DNA of 42,931 nt, from NCBI RefSeq assembly GCF_003568665.1, contig NZ_QXMH01000004.1, positions 1 through 42,931 of the forward strand, read 5' to 3'. A model generated the notes under the pieces. The model saw only the letters and a list, made by a program, of their open reading frames with translations. It did not search any database and was not told where the DNA came from. Made by a program: the position numbers and the translations under genes. Position 1 is the stretch's first letter. The number at the start of each line of letters is the position of its first letter. Source of the stretch: Chitinophaga alhagiae. GTDB taxonomy: Bacteria > Bacteroidota > Bacteroidia > Chitinophagales > Chitinophagaceae. Positions 1 to 7,952 of the stretch are shown one piece after another.

Positions 1-1657
1 TGTCTGCCAGCACCTGCAGCACCCGGCCCTTGGCATCGTAGCGGGTAGTGGTCACCAGCCAGCGGTCATTGGCCCCGTTGCCTTCCAGCAGCCGCACCTT
101 GGTGCCCGTGACCAGCCCTTTGGTCTGGCTGCTCAGGGCCAGTACGTCCGTATGCGGCTGAGTCTCCGTATTGTAGGGGATGCCGCTCAGCAGCCCCGGC
201 TGGCCGGGCTTGGCCCCTTCGTAGCTATAGTCGTCATAATACGTGTAGGTCAGTGGTTCCAGCTTGTTTTGGTCAAGGGCCGGCAAGGGGTTGCTGGCAT
301 AGATCGTCTCCGTGGTTTGGGTGCCGTTGGGGTCCAGCAAGGTCTCCAGCTCATCGGTCTGGCTGTCAAAGCCAGGGTTAAAAACGATCTCCTGCCCGGC
401 CTGGTAAATGTCCCGCCCGTCGTGGCTGTTGACCACCAGGCTGCTGGGGACTTTGATCTGGTGGACGATGGTTTGGGTGCCGCTGGCCGTGCCCAGGGCG
501 GTAGCCAGGGCGGCCGCTGTCTGGCTGGTCTCGTACAGCGCCGTCATTACCGGCCGGTTCAGCTCATCATAAAACGTGGTCAGCCACTTGCCCGCAGTGC
601 GAAGGTTGCCGTCTTGCGAGAACACCAGCCGGTCTCTTACATCATAGACCATCTCCACCGGTTCGGCACCGGGCACCTGTTTGAGCACCATCCGCCGACG
701 GTGGTCATACACGTACCGGAAGCACAGCTCCCGCCGGTGAACGGTATTGGACAGGCTCCAGCTGGTGCCCGACAGGATATCCACCATCCTGGGCTGCAGC
801 ACGTACCGCAGGTTCCCCAGGTCGTCATACACATAATAGGTACACAGCCAGCCGGTATGCCCTTCGCTGCCCGCGGCAGCCGTCAGCTGCACTTTCTTCA
901 GCACCACCCGCCCTTCCTTGTCCTTGAACTCCACCACCTCCTGGGCCATCTCATCCTGCGTAACGGTCTTGTACAACTGCCCGGCACTGTAATTGGTATC
1001 CCGGGCAACGGGATAGTCTCCCGCATTGGCGCCGATGTCCCAGATCTTCACCCCGTCTCCGGCCGTGTTCACCAGGTATTGCTGACTGACCCCTTTACCG
1101 CTGCCAGCCCAGCTGTTGCCGGGCGCCAGCGTTTTCTCCACGCGGTTCAAAGGGCTCTGTTCGAATTGCGTCTCACTGTAATAAACAGACTCCCCGGGGT
1201 ATTGCGTGCCCGAAAATCCGGCCTGCTCCGTAAAGGGGCTGAGCCGCAGCTGCCCGGTGCCAGTCACCCCGTAAGGCAAATATTTATACTGTTCCCGCCC
1301 GAAGTTGTCATATACCACCGGCGCTACCAGGTCATTGCCCGTGCCCGGCAGAATGTGTTTGCTCACCGTTTGTAACGGCCGCCCCAGCCCGTCAAAGTAC
1401 TGCGTGGTCTGCCGCACGTCCTGCACGTTCCCGTTGGATACCACCAATGCCGTGTCGGTGATCCCTTTGGAGGGTTCCCACGTGCGGATGTAGTTCACCT
1501 TCATTGTGGACGGATAAGCGGCTGGGGCTGTTGCGGGGGTTATAGTAGCGGCGGGAGGCGTATTCGATGCAGCATTGTTTGGCTGCTGCGCGTACAATGG
1601 TAAACTTCCGGATATGAGTCCTGAAAAAAGGGCGAGTACAGGAATGATCTTCTGCAT
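1..1657 (-). CDS. DUF6443 / RHS-repeat protein, partial (C-terminus outside window)
   Basis: This leftward gene opens with ATG at 1657 and reads without a stop to the window edge, giving about 552 residues. It begins with a signal peptide (MQKIIPVLALFSGLISG..., ending near LYAQQ) and a proline/alanine-rich linker. A DUF6443-type segment follows, with YFDGLGRPLQTV and YDNFGREQYKYLPY. Further on are RHS/YD-like strands such as YYVYDDLGNLRYVLQP, YVYDHRRRMVLKQVPG, TFYDELNRPVMTALYE and TTRYDAKGRVLQVLAD. In the family these proteins are large secreted or surface beta-cage proteins, some carrying a variable C-terminal toxin. The C-terminus is not visible, so a toxin role cannot be claimed. A long rightward open frame over the same bases has no family features and is a shadow. 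Confidence 0.88.
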   Translation of the reverse strand, partial: MQKIIPVLALFSGLISGSLPLYAQQPNNAASNTPPAATITPATAPAAYPSTMKVNYIRTWEPSKGITDTALVVSNGNVQDVRQTTQYFDGLGRPLQTVSKHILPGTGNDLVAPVVYDNFGREQYKYLPYGVTGTGQLRLSPFTEQAGFSGTQYPGESVYYSETQFEQSPLNRVEKTLAPGNSWAGSGKGVSQQYLVNTAGDGVKIWDIGANAGDYPVARDTNYSAGQLYKTVTQDEMAQEVVEFKDKEGRVVLKKVQLTAAAGSEGHTGWLCTYYVYDDLGNLRYVLQPRMVDILSGTSWSLSNTVHRRELCFRYVYDHRRRMVLKQVPGAEPVEMVYDVRDRLVFSQDGNLRTAGKWLTTFYDELNRPVMTALYETSQTAAALATALGTASGTQTIVHQIKVPSSLVVNSHDGRDIYQAGQEIVFNPGFDSQTDELETLLDPNGTQTTETIYASNPLPALDQNKLEPLTYTYYDDYSYEGAKPGQPGLLSGIPYNTETQPHTDVLALSSQTKGLVTGTKVRLLEGNGANDRWLVTTTRYDAKGRVLQVLAD

Positions 1658-1766
1658 AGGGAGCAAGGTATTAGGATTACTGGGAACAAACCGGGTTACA
1701 ATTCAGGCATCACAACGTTCCAAATATTAAACAAGTATAACGCTTTATTCCCAGTATTCCAATCCG

Positions 1767-2270
1767 CTACTCCGGGTACTTCATGGCCTCATACCCCAGT
1801 AACCTCCGCCACAAGCCTATCTGCCCTATGCCGTAAGATTCCAGGTATATAAAAAAGCCGATGATCACCGAAAAAGGCTCGCTCGGCATTTCCGGAATAG
1901 GCGCTGGCGGCGGCGCATTCAGCTGTTCTTCCGTTAAGGCCGTCAGCTTGCTGCGGAGCACGGGGGTTATTTTGTCCCAGTCTTGCCGGTATTCGGCCAG
2001 CGGCGGATAGGTAACGCCGTCCTGTATGCCTTTGAAGTGCTGCAGAAAGGTCTCGAACTTCGGTTCCAGCTCCAGGCCGGCGGCTTTTGCCAGCATGCAG
2101 CGCAACTGTACCAGGTTGCCGGTCAGCCATGCCACATGATTGGCTTTTGTGCCCAGCCGGTTGTGGGCATCCTTATCTGAAATACCGTCTATTACGTTCG
2201 GAAAAAGACTGGTATGCAGGTCGTACAGCCGTATGAGGCTGCTAATTGAATTGTTCTTTTCCATGGTCAT
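1767..2270 (-). CDS. DinB-like four-helix protein lacking metal-ligand histidines
   Basis: 167 residues, beginning MTMEKNN; Met3 is an alternative start. The fold signature of the DinB/YfiT superfamily is visible: an N-terminal helix, then NHVAWLTGNLVQLR (His45), and a last helix ESYGIGQIGLWRRLLG near residues 144-159. Relatives usually carry H-E-x-Y-H-x-G-Q in that last helix, supplying two metal-binding histidines. Here these positions read L-E-S-Y-G-I-G-Q, so both are missing while the GQ and the aromatic residues remain. Known relatives include metal-dependent thiol transferases; this copy may be non-catalytic or bind its ligand differently. It stands alone, divergent from the GH16 gene. 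The family call is fairly firm and the function is unknown. Confidence 0.75.
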   Translation of the reverse strand: MTMEKNNSISSLIRLYDLHTSLFPNVIDGISDKDAHNRLGTKANHVAWLTGNLVQLRCMLAKAAGLELEPKFETFLQHFKGIQDGVTYPPLAEYRQDWDKITPVLRSKLTALTEEQLNAPPPAPIPEMPSEPFSVIIGFFIYLESYGIGQIGLWRRLLGYEAMKYPE

Positions 2271-2398
2271 TTCTGTTTATAACAAATGTAACCAAAGGCA
2301 TCAGGTTGCATGGGGTGTGGATACGGCAGGATGCGGGGCATTTGCGACAATTGTAAACCCTACCTGTTTTCCGGATAATTCCCCATCTTTACAAGATC

Positions 2399-3166
2399 AT
2401 GAAATACCTCTTCCTCGCCGCAGCCGCGCTGCTTGCCTCGCAAAGCTGCCGCACTCCCAAATCCGCCACCGCTAGCCTCATCTGGGCAGACGAATTTAAC
2501 ACCACCGGCGCCCCCGACCCGCAGAAATGGGATTATGCCACCGGTACCGGCAACAACGGCTGGGGCAACGCTGAAGCGCAGTACTATACCAACAGGCCGG
2601 AGAATGTGGAAGTGTCTGGCGGCACGCTTAAAATAAAAGCCCGCAAAGAACAGCATAACGGTAGCGGGTACACGTCTGCCCGCCTGCTCACCAAAGGCAA
2701 ATTCTCTTTCAGGTACGGTAAAATAGAAGTACGCGCCAAGCTGCCTGCGGGCGGCGGCACCTGGCCTGCTATCTGGATGCTGGGTAACAATATTTCGGAG
2801 GTAGGCTGGCCGGCCTGCGGTGAAATAGACATCATGGAACACAAGGGCAACGAGCCTGGCAAGATACACGGCACCCTCCACTACCCCGGCCATTCCGGCG
2901 CGCATGGCAGCACCAATACCACCATGATCAGCAATGCTTCCTCGGCGTTCCACATCTACACGGTAGACTGGACGGCCGCCGCGCTCAAATTTTACATTGA
3001 CGGCAATTTGTTCTACACGTTTAACAACTCGGCAAACGTACCCTTCAACCAGGAATTTTATGTACTGCTGAACCTGGCCATGGGCGGCCACTTTGGCGGC
3101 AAGATAGACCCGGCGTTCAATTCGGCGGTTTTTGAGATAGACTATGTGAGAGTGTACAGGAACTAA
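2399..3166 (+). CDS. Glycoside hydrolase family 16 lipoprotein (laminarinase-like)
   Basis: 255 residues. A short hydrophobic leader ends in ASQSC, so Cys17 is the likely lipidated residue and the enzyme probably sits on the cell envelope. The GH16 core spans about residues 27-254. The retaining-enzyme signature EIDIME lies at 142-147, with Glu142 as nucleophile, Asp144 as helper and Glu147 as acid/base. Other family landmarks are LIWADEF, GKIEVRAKLP, WPAIWMLG, and the C-terminal FYVLLNLAMGG and IDYVRVY. The family cleaves beta-1,3 or beta-1,4 glucans and galactans; the bulge-type EIDIME and WPAIWML region fit a beta-1,3(4)-glucanase, but substrate cannot be fixed from sequence. The gene is monocistronic and converges on the histidine kinase gene. 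Confidence 0.92.
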   Translation: MKYLFLAAAALLASQSCRTPKSATASLIWADEFNTTGAPDPQKWDYATGTGNNGWGNAEAQYYTNRPENVEVSGGTLKIKARKEQHNGSGYTSARLLTKGKFSFRYGKIEVRAKLPAGGGTWPAIWMLGNNISEVGWPACGEIDIMEHKGNEPGKIHGTLHYPGHSGAHGSTNTTMISNASSAFHIYTVDWTAAALKFYIDGNLFYTFNNSANVPFNQEFYVLLNLAMGGHFGGKIDPAFNSAVFEIDYVRVYRN

Positions 3167-3305
3167 CAACATACTGGCCGGCGAATGCTCAAACCGAAGC
3201 AGTAACGGCCGGCAAGGAGAAAAAGCGAAAACCGGCCGCCACCCATGCGGTCAGTTACGCAGCAAAAAGCTAACCGCGGCGGTGCCGGAAGCACAGCGCA
3301 CACCG

Positions 3306-4673
3306 TCACTCATGCGGCAGCCTCACCAGCATCACCGTCCCTTCCGTTGCAGGCTCAATGTACAGCTCCCCGGCGTGCAGCTGCACGATCTTTTTGCAGA
3401 TAGACAGACCCAGGCCATGGCCGCGTGTTTGCTGCGCGTTGCTGCCCCGGTAGAAGGGCTCAAACACCTTGTCTGCCTCCGAGGGCGGAATACCCGCGCC
3501 GCTGTTGATAACGCGCACCAGGATGCTGCGGTCATCAAAATCTATGGTGATGCGGGCGGTATGATCTGGTGAGAATTTGCAGGCATTATCCGCCAGGTTG
3601 ATGAACAGTACTTTCAGCAGGCTTTCGTTGCCGTTGCAGGTTACCAGCGTATCCTGCTCCGGCGCGCGGAGGAACTGGATGTCTATGCGGCCGCTGCCTT
3701 TACGTTTTTCGCGCACTTGCTCGGCGGTTTCCCACAGCAGTTCGTCTATGCGCACGGGTGTGAACACGAACTCCTGCCGGTTCAGCTCTGACTGTGCCAG
3801 TTGCAGCAGGCCGTTGGTCAGTTCGGACAGTCCTTCCGCGTCTTCCAGTACGGATTGCAGGATGGCCTGGTATTCTTCCCCGCTCCTGCTTTTGGCAAGC
3901 GTTACCTGTAGCTGGCTGATAATGGAGGCCAGCGGGGTGCGCAGCTCGTGGGAGGCGTTGCTGACAAAACTTTTCTGCAGGTCAAAAGAATGGCTGAGCC
4001 GCTGCAGCATGGTGTTGAAGTTGGCGCCCAGCTGGGCTATTTCATCTTTCCCCTTTACGGCTACCCGGGAGTTTTGCAGGTTGTTGGCATTGATCTGGTC
4101 TGCCTGCTCCACCAGCCGGTCTATAGGCTGCACCATTTTGCGCGCAAAAAAGTAGCCGATGCCTACCAGCAATATGACGGCCACGGCCAATTCCACCAAC
4201 AGAATGCGGCGCAGGTTCTGCAGGTTCTGGAAACCGTATTTGTCGAAAGACGATACCAGCACTATCACAGACACGTTGTCTTCCTGGTAATGAACACCCA
4301 CCGTTTCGCCGTTGGCGTCGTTATGATGGTATTGCCCGTGCTCCCGGATGTAGTTGAGCAGGTAACGCGGCGTGCGCACGGCCGTGTCCAGCATATTGGT
4401 ATAAAGCAACTGGTAGCCGGTGCTGTATACCAGTATGCTTTCCTGGTAAAGGTCCTGGAAGGTGGTTTTATCCAGCTTGCGCAGCAGCCCTATCTGCACC
4501 TGGTCGTTCTCGATGATAACGGCGCCAATGGAGCGGGCGCGGTATTCGAGCCTGTCAAGGTATTCCGCGCGGCGGCTTTGGGCGGAGAAGTAATACGCCA
4601 GCACGGCAAAGGCTATCAGCAGAAAGGCGGCGGACAGCGTATAATAAAGGGCTATTTTGTATTTGATCTTCAT
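3306..4673 (-). CDS. Sensor histidine kinase (HAMP, HisKA, HATPase)
   Basis: 455 residues. TM1 lies near residues 8-28, an extracytoplasmic sensor loop at 29-153, TM2 near 155-175 and HAMP at 176-229. The dimerisation/phosphoacceptor helix carries SHELRTPLA (His242). The ATPase domain shows an N box (NLADNACKFS, Asn359/Asn363) and a G2 box RGHGLGLS at 417-424. The G1 box reads N-S-G-A-G (390-394), with Asn at the position that is usually Asp in D-x-G-x-G; whether this is common in relatives I cannot check. The gene overlaps the response regulator stop by 4 bp (ATGA), so the two are translationally coupled. They lie downstream of a CDF metal exporter, which suggests a metal-responsive sensor; that link is inferred. 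Confidence 0.93.
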   Translation of the reverse strand: MKIKYKIALYYTLSAAFLLIAFAVLAYYFSAQSRRAEYLDRLEYRARSIGAVIIENDQVQIGLLRKLDKTTFQDLYQESILVYSTGYQLLYTNMLDTAVRTPRYLLNYIREHGQYHHNDANGETVGVHYQEDNVSVIVLVSSFDKYGFQNLQNLRRILLVELAVAVILLVGIGYFFARKMVQPIDRLVEQADQINANNLQNSRVAVKGKDEIAQLGANFNTMLQRLSHSFDLQKSFVSNASHELRTPLASIISQLQVTLAKSRSGEEYQAILQSVLEDAEGLSELTNGLLQLAQSELNRQEFVFTPVRIDELLWETAEQVREKRKGSGRIDIQFLRAPEQDTLVTCNGNESLLKVLFINLADNACKFSPDHTARITIDFDDRSILVRVINSGAGIPPSEADKVFEPFYRGSNAQQTRGHGLGLSICKKIVQLHAGELYIEPATEGTVMLVRLPHE

Positions 4674-5356
4674 TCTTCGGCCAGGTAGTATCCCATTCCC
4701 GTTTTGGTATGCAGCAGTTTCCGGTCAAAGTCCTTGTCTATCTTTTTCCGGAGAAAGTTGATGTACACTTCTATGACGTTGGTGCCGGTATCGAAATCTA
4801 TGTTCCACACCCTTTCCGCAATGGTCACTTTGGAAATGACCTTGCCTTTGTGCAGGGCCAGCAGTTCCAGCAGCTGGAACTCCTTGGCGGTAAGCGGTAT
4901 TTTTTTCCCGCCCCGCCATACTTCCTTGCGTTCCCGGTCTATTTCAAGATCGGCTATCACCAGCTTGAAGCGCTGGTCAGGCACTATATCCGCCCCTGCC
5001 CTTTTGAGGAACACGCGGATACGGGCCAGCAGCTCGCGGAAGTCGAAAGGTTTCACCAGGTAATCGTCCGCGCCCAGTTCAAAGGCCTGCATCTTGTCAT
5101 CCATACCGCCCAGGGCCGTGAGCATGATCACGGGTACCTTGCTGTTGCGGCGGCGTATCACTTCGCAGATCTCGTAGCCGTTGTTATGCGGCAGGTTGAG
5201 GTCCAGTATCACCAGGTCAAAGTCCTGCCCGGCAGCCAGGCTCTTGCCCATGCGGCCATCATACGCCACTTCCACTTCAAAGCCGTTCTCTTCCAGGCCT
5301 TTTTTGACGGCGTTGGCTACTTTTACCTCGTCTTCTACGATCAGTATCCTTTGCAT
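4670..5356 (-). CDS. OmpR/PhoB-family response regulator
   Basis: 228 residues. The receiver domain has the acidic pocket EDE at 8-10, phospho-acceptor Asp52 (VILDLNLP), Thr80 and Lys102 in YLVKPF. A winged-helix DNA-binding domain covers about residues 128-226 (LTAKEFQLLELLALHKGKV, then NVIEVYINFLRKKID and TGMGYYL). It is the partner of the histidine kinase it overlaps by 4 bp. The CDF transporter gene ends 18 bp upstream on the same strand, so a three-gene transcript CDF-regulator-kinase is likely. The family architecture resembles CusR/CopR-type metal regulators, but many other ligands are possible. Confidence 0.95.
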   Translation of the reverse strand: MQRILIVEDEVKVANAVKKGLEENGFEVEVAYDGRMGKSLAAGQDFDLVILDLNLPHNNGYEICEVIRRRNSKVPVIMLTALGGMDDKMQAFELGADDYLVKPFDFRELLARIRVFLKRAGADIVPDQRFKLVIADLEIDRERKEVWRGGKKIPLTAKEFQLLELLALHKGKVISKVTIAERVWNIDFDTGTNVIEVYINFLRKKIDKDFDRKLLHTKTGMGYYLAEE

Positions 5357-5374
5357 ATTGCTAATCTAGGAAAT

Positions 5375-6355
5375 TCATTCCGTATGCTTGCGGTTGGGCA
5401 GCACATTCTCCCTGCTCCAGGTGATCTTGCTGGTAAAGGGGTGGCTGCGCACCGGGCAATGCTCCACCTGGCAGTGCTGGCAGCTGGCGGGGATGCAGGG
5501 GTCTATATGAATGAAGAACTCCACCTCGTGCGCGCCCAGCTCCCGGTTCACCAGTTCTTCCATTTCCTTCACGGCATCGTGCGCCTCTTCCAGGGAAAGG
5601 TAATACGGCAGCGTAACGTGGCAGTCTATGTGATAGTTGTTGCCGTACTGCTGCACGCGCATATTATGCACATCTATCCATACGGGGCGGCGGTGCCGGT
5701 TGAGGATGCCGATCACCTGGTCTACCACTTTCATATCCGTTTCGTCCATCAGCCCTGAAATGGACTGCCGCATCAGCTGGTAGCCTTTCCGGAGTATCAG
5801 CAGGGCAACGATCATGGAGGCTACGGGGTCTATCCAGGTTTGGCCGGTAAAGTAAAGGATAACAAGGGCGATGATGAGCGCGGCGGAGCTGTACACGTCT
5901 GTGAGGATATGCTCCCCGTTGCCGGTAAGGGTGATAGACGGCAGGCGTTTGCCGGAGCGCGTCAGGAAAAGGCCCAGGAGGAGGTTCACAAAGGCCGTGG
6001 CGCCGATCACCCAGATGCCGGCGTCAATTTTATGCAGTTCGGGTTTGAGGATAAAGAACTGCACGGCCTTGAACAGGATGAGCACGCCGGCAATGAAGAT
6101 CATGGCGCCTTCAAAGCCGATGGAAAAAAACTCCACCTTGCCGTGGCCGTAAGGATGGTTCTCGTCTTTCGGTTTGCCGGCCAGGTAAATGCTGTAACAG
6201 GCAAAGCCGCCGGCCACCACGTTGATGATAGACTCCAGCGCGTCAGACAGGATGGCCACGGAACCGGTAAGGAAGTATGCCATGAATTTGGCTACTGTCA
6301 ATACCAGGCTAACGCCCAGCGAAAGCAGGATGATGCGCAGTTCTTTTCTGATCAA
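5375..6355 (-). CDS. Cation diffusion facilitator (CDF) metal efflux transporter
   Basis: About 326 residues from a proposed TTG start at 6355 (IRKELRIILLSLG follows). The open frame extends to an ATG at 6526, but that part reads as non-membrane, low-quality sequence and overlaps the divergent HEAT-protein gene, so I prefer the shorter form; TTG at 6382 is another option. Five to six membrane helices are followed by a cytoplasmic ferredoxin-like domain. TM5 carries the metal motif HILTD (His149/Asp153). TM2 has SDALESIIN, with Asp38 present but the second acidic ligand moved (Glu41). The C-terminus is Cys/His-rich, with C287, C292, C295, C300 and nearby histidines, suggesting extra metal binding. 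Likely substrate is Zn, Fe, Co or Mn. It heads the operon with the two-component pair. Confidence 0.88.
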   Translation of the reverse strand: MIRKELRIILLSLGVSLVLTVAKFMAYFLTGSVAILSDALESIINVVAGGFACYSIYLAGKPKDENHPYGHGKVEFFSIGFEGAMIFIAGVLILFKAVQFFILKPELHKIDAGIWVIGATAFVNLLLGLFLTRSGKRLPSITLTGNGEHILTDVYSSAALIIALVILYFTGQTWIDPVASMIVALLILRKGYQLMRQSISGLMDETDMKVVDQVIGILNRHRRPVWIDVHNMRVQQYGNNYHIDCHVTLPYYLSLEEAHDAVKEMEELVNRELGAHEVEFFIHIDPCIPASCQHCQVEHCPVRSHPFTSKITWSRENVLPNRKHTE

Positions 6356-6425
6356 AACGGCAGGTTTTGTTGGATAGGACAAAGAAAAAGGAAATTTGTT
6401 AACTTGTCTCCCTGTATTTTTGCAT

Positions 6426-6965
6426 ATGCACCTCCGCCAGGAAATCCTGAAAGAACATTCCCGGGCCCAAACGCTCCGCATTGCCCAATGGGTGGGCAAC
6501 AGCCCCGAACGCGCCGCCGCGCTCACTGATCTTTTTCTGCACGATGAATACCGCGTGGTACAGCGCGCCGCCTGGATACTAAGCCATGTGGCCGCCAGCC
6601 ACCCCGCCCTGCTGCAACCTCACCTGCCGCAGATGGTGGCGCGCATGGGAGACCCGGGCATACCGGTGGCGGTTAAACGAAACGTGGTGAGGATGCTGCA
6701 GTTCATGCCTGTTCCGGAGGCCTTGCAGGGGCCGGTGATGGATTATTGTTTCCGTTTTTTGGAAGACCCCGCGGAAACCATTGCCGTACGGGCTTTCTCG
6801 ATGACGGTGCTGGCCAACCTGGCGCAGCAGTACCCGGACATCCGGCACGAGATCATTTTGCTGATAGAAGAGCAGCTGCGGGAAGGGGCTTCGCCCGGGT
6901 TTAAAAGCCGCGCCAAGAAAACGCTGGCGCAACTGGAAAAGCTGGGGCGGAAGCGGAATGTTTGA
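6426..6965 (+). CDS. HEAT-repeat-like helical protein
   Basis: 179 residues starting MHLRQEILKEHS; this start is preferred over an upstream in-frame ATG at 6396, which would add ten residues. The protein is all-helical with amphipathic repeats: LTDLFLHDEYRVVQRAAWIL, LPQMVARMGDPGIPVAVKRN, FLEDPAETIAVRAFSMTVL and IILLIEEQLREGASPGFKSR. These repeat roughly every 38-40 residues with the D/P-x-x-V-x-x-x-A pattern of HEAT repeats. There is no signal peptide, so it is likely a cytoplasmic scaffold or protein-binding protein. It is divergent from the CDF operon. No enzymatic function can be assigned. Confidence 0.75.
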   Translation: MHLRQEILKEHSRAQTLRIAQWVGNSPERAAALTDLFLHDEYRVVQRAAWILSHVAASHPALLQPHLPQMVARMGDPGIPVAVKRNVVRMLQFMPVPEALQGPVMDYCFRFLEDPAETIAVRAFSMTVLANLAQQYPDIRHEIILLIEEQLREGASPGFKSRAKKTLAQLEKLGRKRNV

Positions 6966-7035
6966 CAATAATATCTCGGCGTTCAAACAAGACCTCCGGA
7001 GAGCAGCCATACAGGCCGCTCATCAATAAAAAAAA

Positions 7036-7057
7036 GGCCCGGAGCATCCTCCGGGCC
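7036..7057 (-). terminator. Rho-independent terminator after infC
   Basis: A perfect 9-bp stem (GGCCCGGAG/CTCCGGGCC) with a 4-base loop. Read leftward it is followed by a run of eight T residues. It lies about 32 bp past the infC stop codon and ends the transcript there. On the plus strand it also sits after the HEAT gene but lacks a comparable T run. Confidence 0.88.
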
Positions 7058-7088
7058 GTATAAAATCTATTTCTATAACACTTAAAAA

Positions 7089-7847
7089 CTAGCTGTTGCC
7101 TGCCGGCTTGTCTTCCGCCGGTTTATCTGCCGGAGCCTGGGCCTGGGCCGGGGGCCTGTTGGCATACTTGATCTCGATGGGCCTTCTGGCAGGCGCCGGT
7201 GCCGGTGCGGCCGGTTGGTCACCGCCTTCGCGGGGCTCACGAGGCTCCTTGGGCGCTTTTTCCCCACCCGGTTTCTTTTTGGCGGATTTGGGCGCAAATA
7301 TAGCGATCATGCGTTTGCCTTCCATCAGCGGCATCCCTTCCAGGGCGCCTACTTCTGCCAGGCGTTCCGCAAACTTCAGCAGTATCAGCTCTCCGCGCTC
7401 CTTGAACATGATGGCGCGGCCTTTGAACTGCACGTATGTTTTCACCTTGTTGCCTTCCTTCAGGAATTTTTCGGCATGTTTGGCTTTGAAGTCAAAATCG
7501 TGATCATCGGTGTTAGGCGTGAAGCGGATCTCCTTCACCTCGCTCTTGTGAGCGTTGGCCTTCATTTCCTTCTCTTTCTTCTTCTTCTCGTAAAGGAACT
7601 TGTTGTAATCGATGATGCGGCAAACAGGGGGGGCCGCATTGGGGGATATTTCTACCAGGTCAAGCCCTTGGTCTTCCGCCATGCGCAATGCTTCGTCCGT
7701 TCTGTAAACGCCCGGCTCCACATTATCGCCCACCAACCTGATTTCGGGAACACGGATCATCCTGTTGGTACGATGTTCCTGTTGTTGTTCTCTTCTGAAA
7801 TTTGGGTTTCTACCCCGGTTAAAGTTTGGTCTTGGTCCTTGTTGCAT
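7089..7847 (-). CDS. infC: Translation initiation factor IF-3
   Basis: 252 residues. It binds the 30S subunit and checks initiator tRNA and start-codon pairing. The N-terminal domain covers about 29-100 (VGDNVEPGVYRTDEALRMA, then DLVEISPNAAPPVCRIIDY), the lysine-rich linker helix is YEKKKKEKEMKAN, and the C-terminal domain runs to about residue 190 (KEIRFTPNTDDHDFDFK, VKTYVQFKGRAIMF). The roughly 60-residue tail is rich in Ala, Pro, Lys and Glu and looks disordered; most IF-3 proteins stop near 180 residues. The chosen ATG at 7847 is preceded two codons upstream by an in-frame ATT, a codon used as IF-3 start in some bacteria, but nothing here proves its use. It lies 105 bp downstream of thrS and is followed at once by a terminator. 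Confidence 0.97.
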   Translation of the reverse strand: MQQGPRPNFNRGRNPNFRREQQQEHRTNRMIRVPEIRLVGDNVEPGVYRTDEALRMAEDQGLDLVEISPNAAPPVCRIIDYNKFLYEKKKKEKEMKANAHKSEVKEIRFTPNTDDHDFDFKAKHAEKFLKEGNKVKTYVQFKGRAIMFKERGELILLKFAERLAEVGALEGMPLMEGKRMIAIFAPKSAKKKPGGEKAPKEPREPREGGDQPAAPAPAPARRPIEIKYANRPPAQAQAPADKPAEDKPAGNS

Positions 7848-7952
7848 TAAAATGTTGAATTGTTAGATAATAATGATGATACTGCCGGTGGACTTTTCAA
7901 AACCAACAATAGCATACTACTGGTTAAAATTTGTTTGATGAAAACAGGCTGA

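Noticed and set aside
152..1375. Long rightward open frame of 407 codons over the left edge
   Set aside because: It is antisense to an RHS/DUF6443 gene whose protein features (signal peptide, DGLGRPLQ, YD repeats) are unmistakable; the rightward product has no family pattern.
6356..6526. N-terminal extension of the CDF transporter to ATG 6526
   Set aside because: It overlaps the divergent HEAT-protein gene, and the residues (Arg/Trp-rich) do not resemble a transporter N-terminus.
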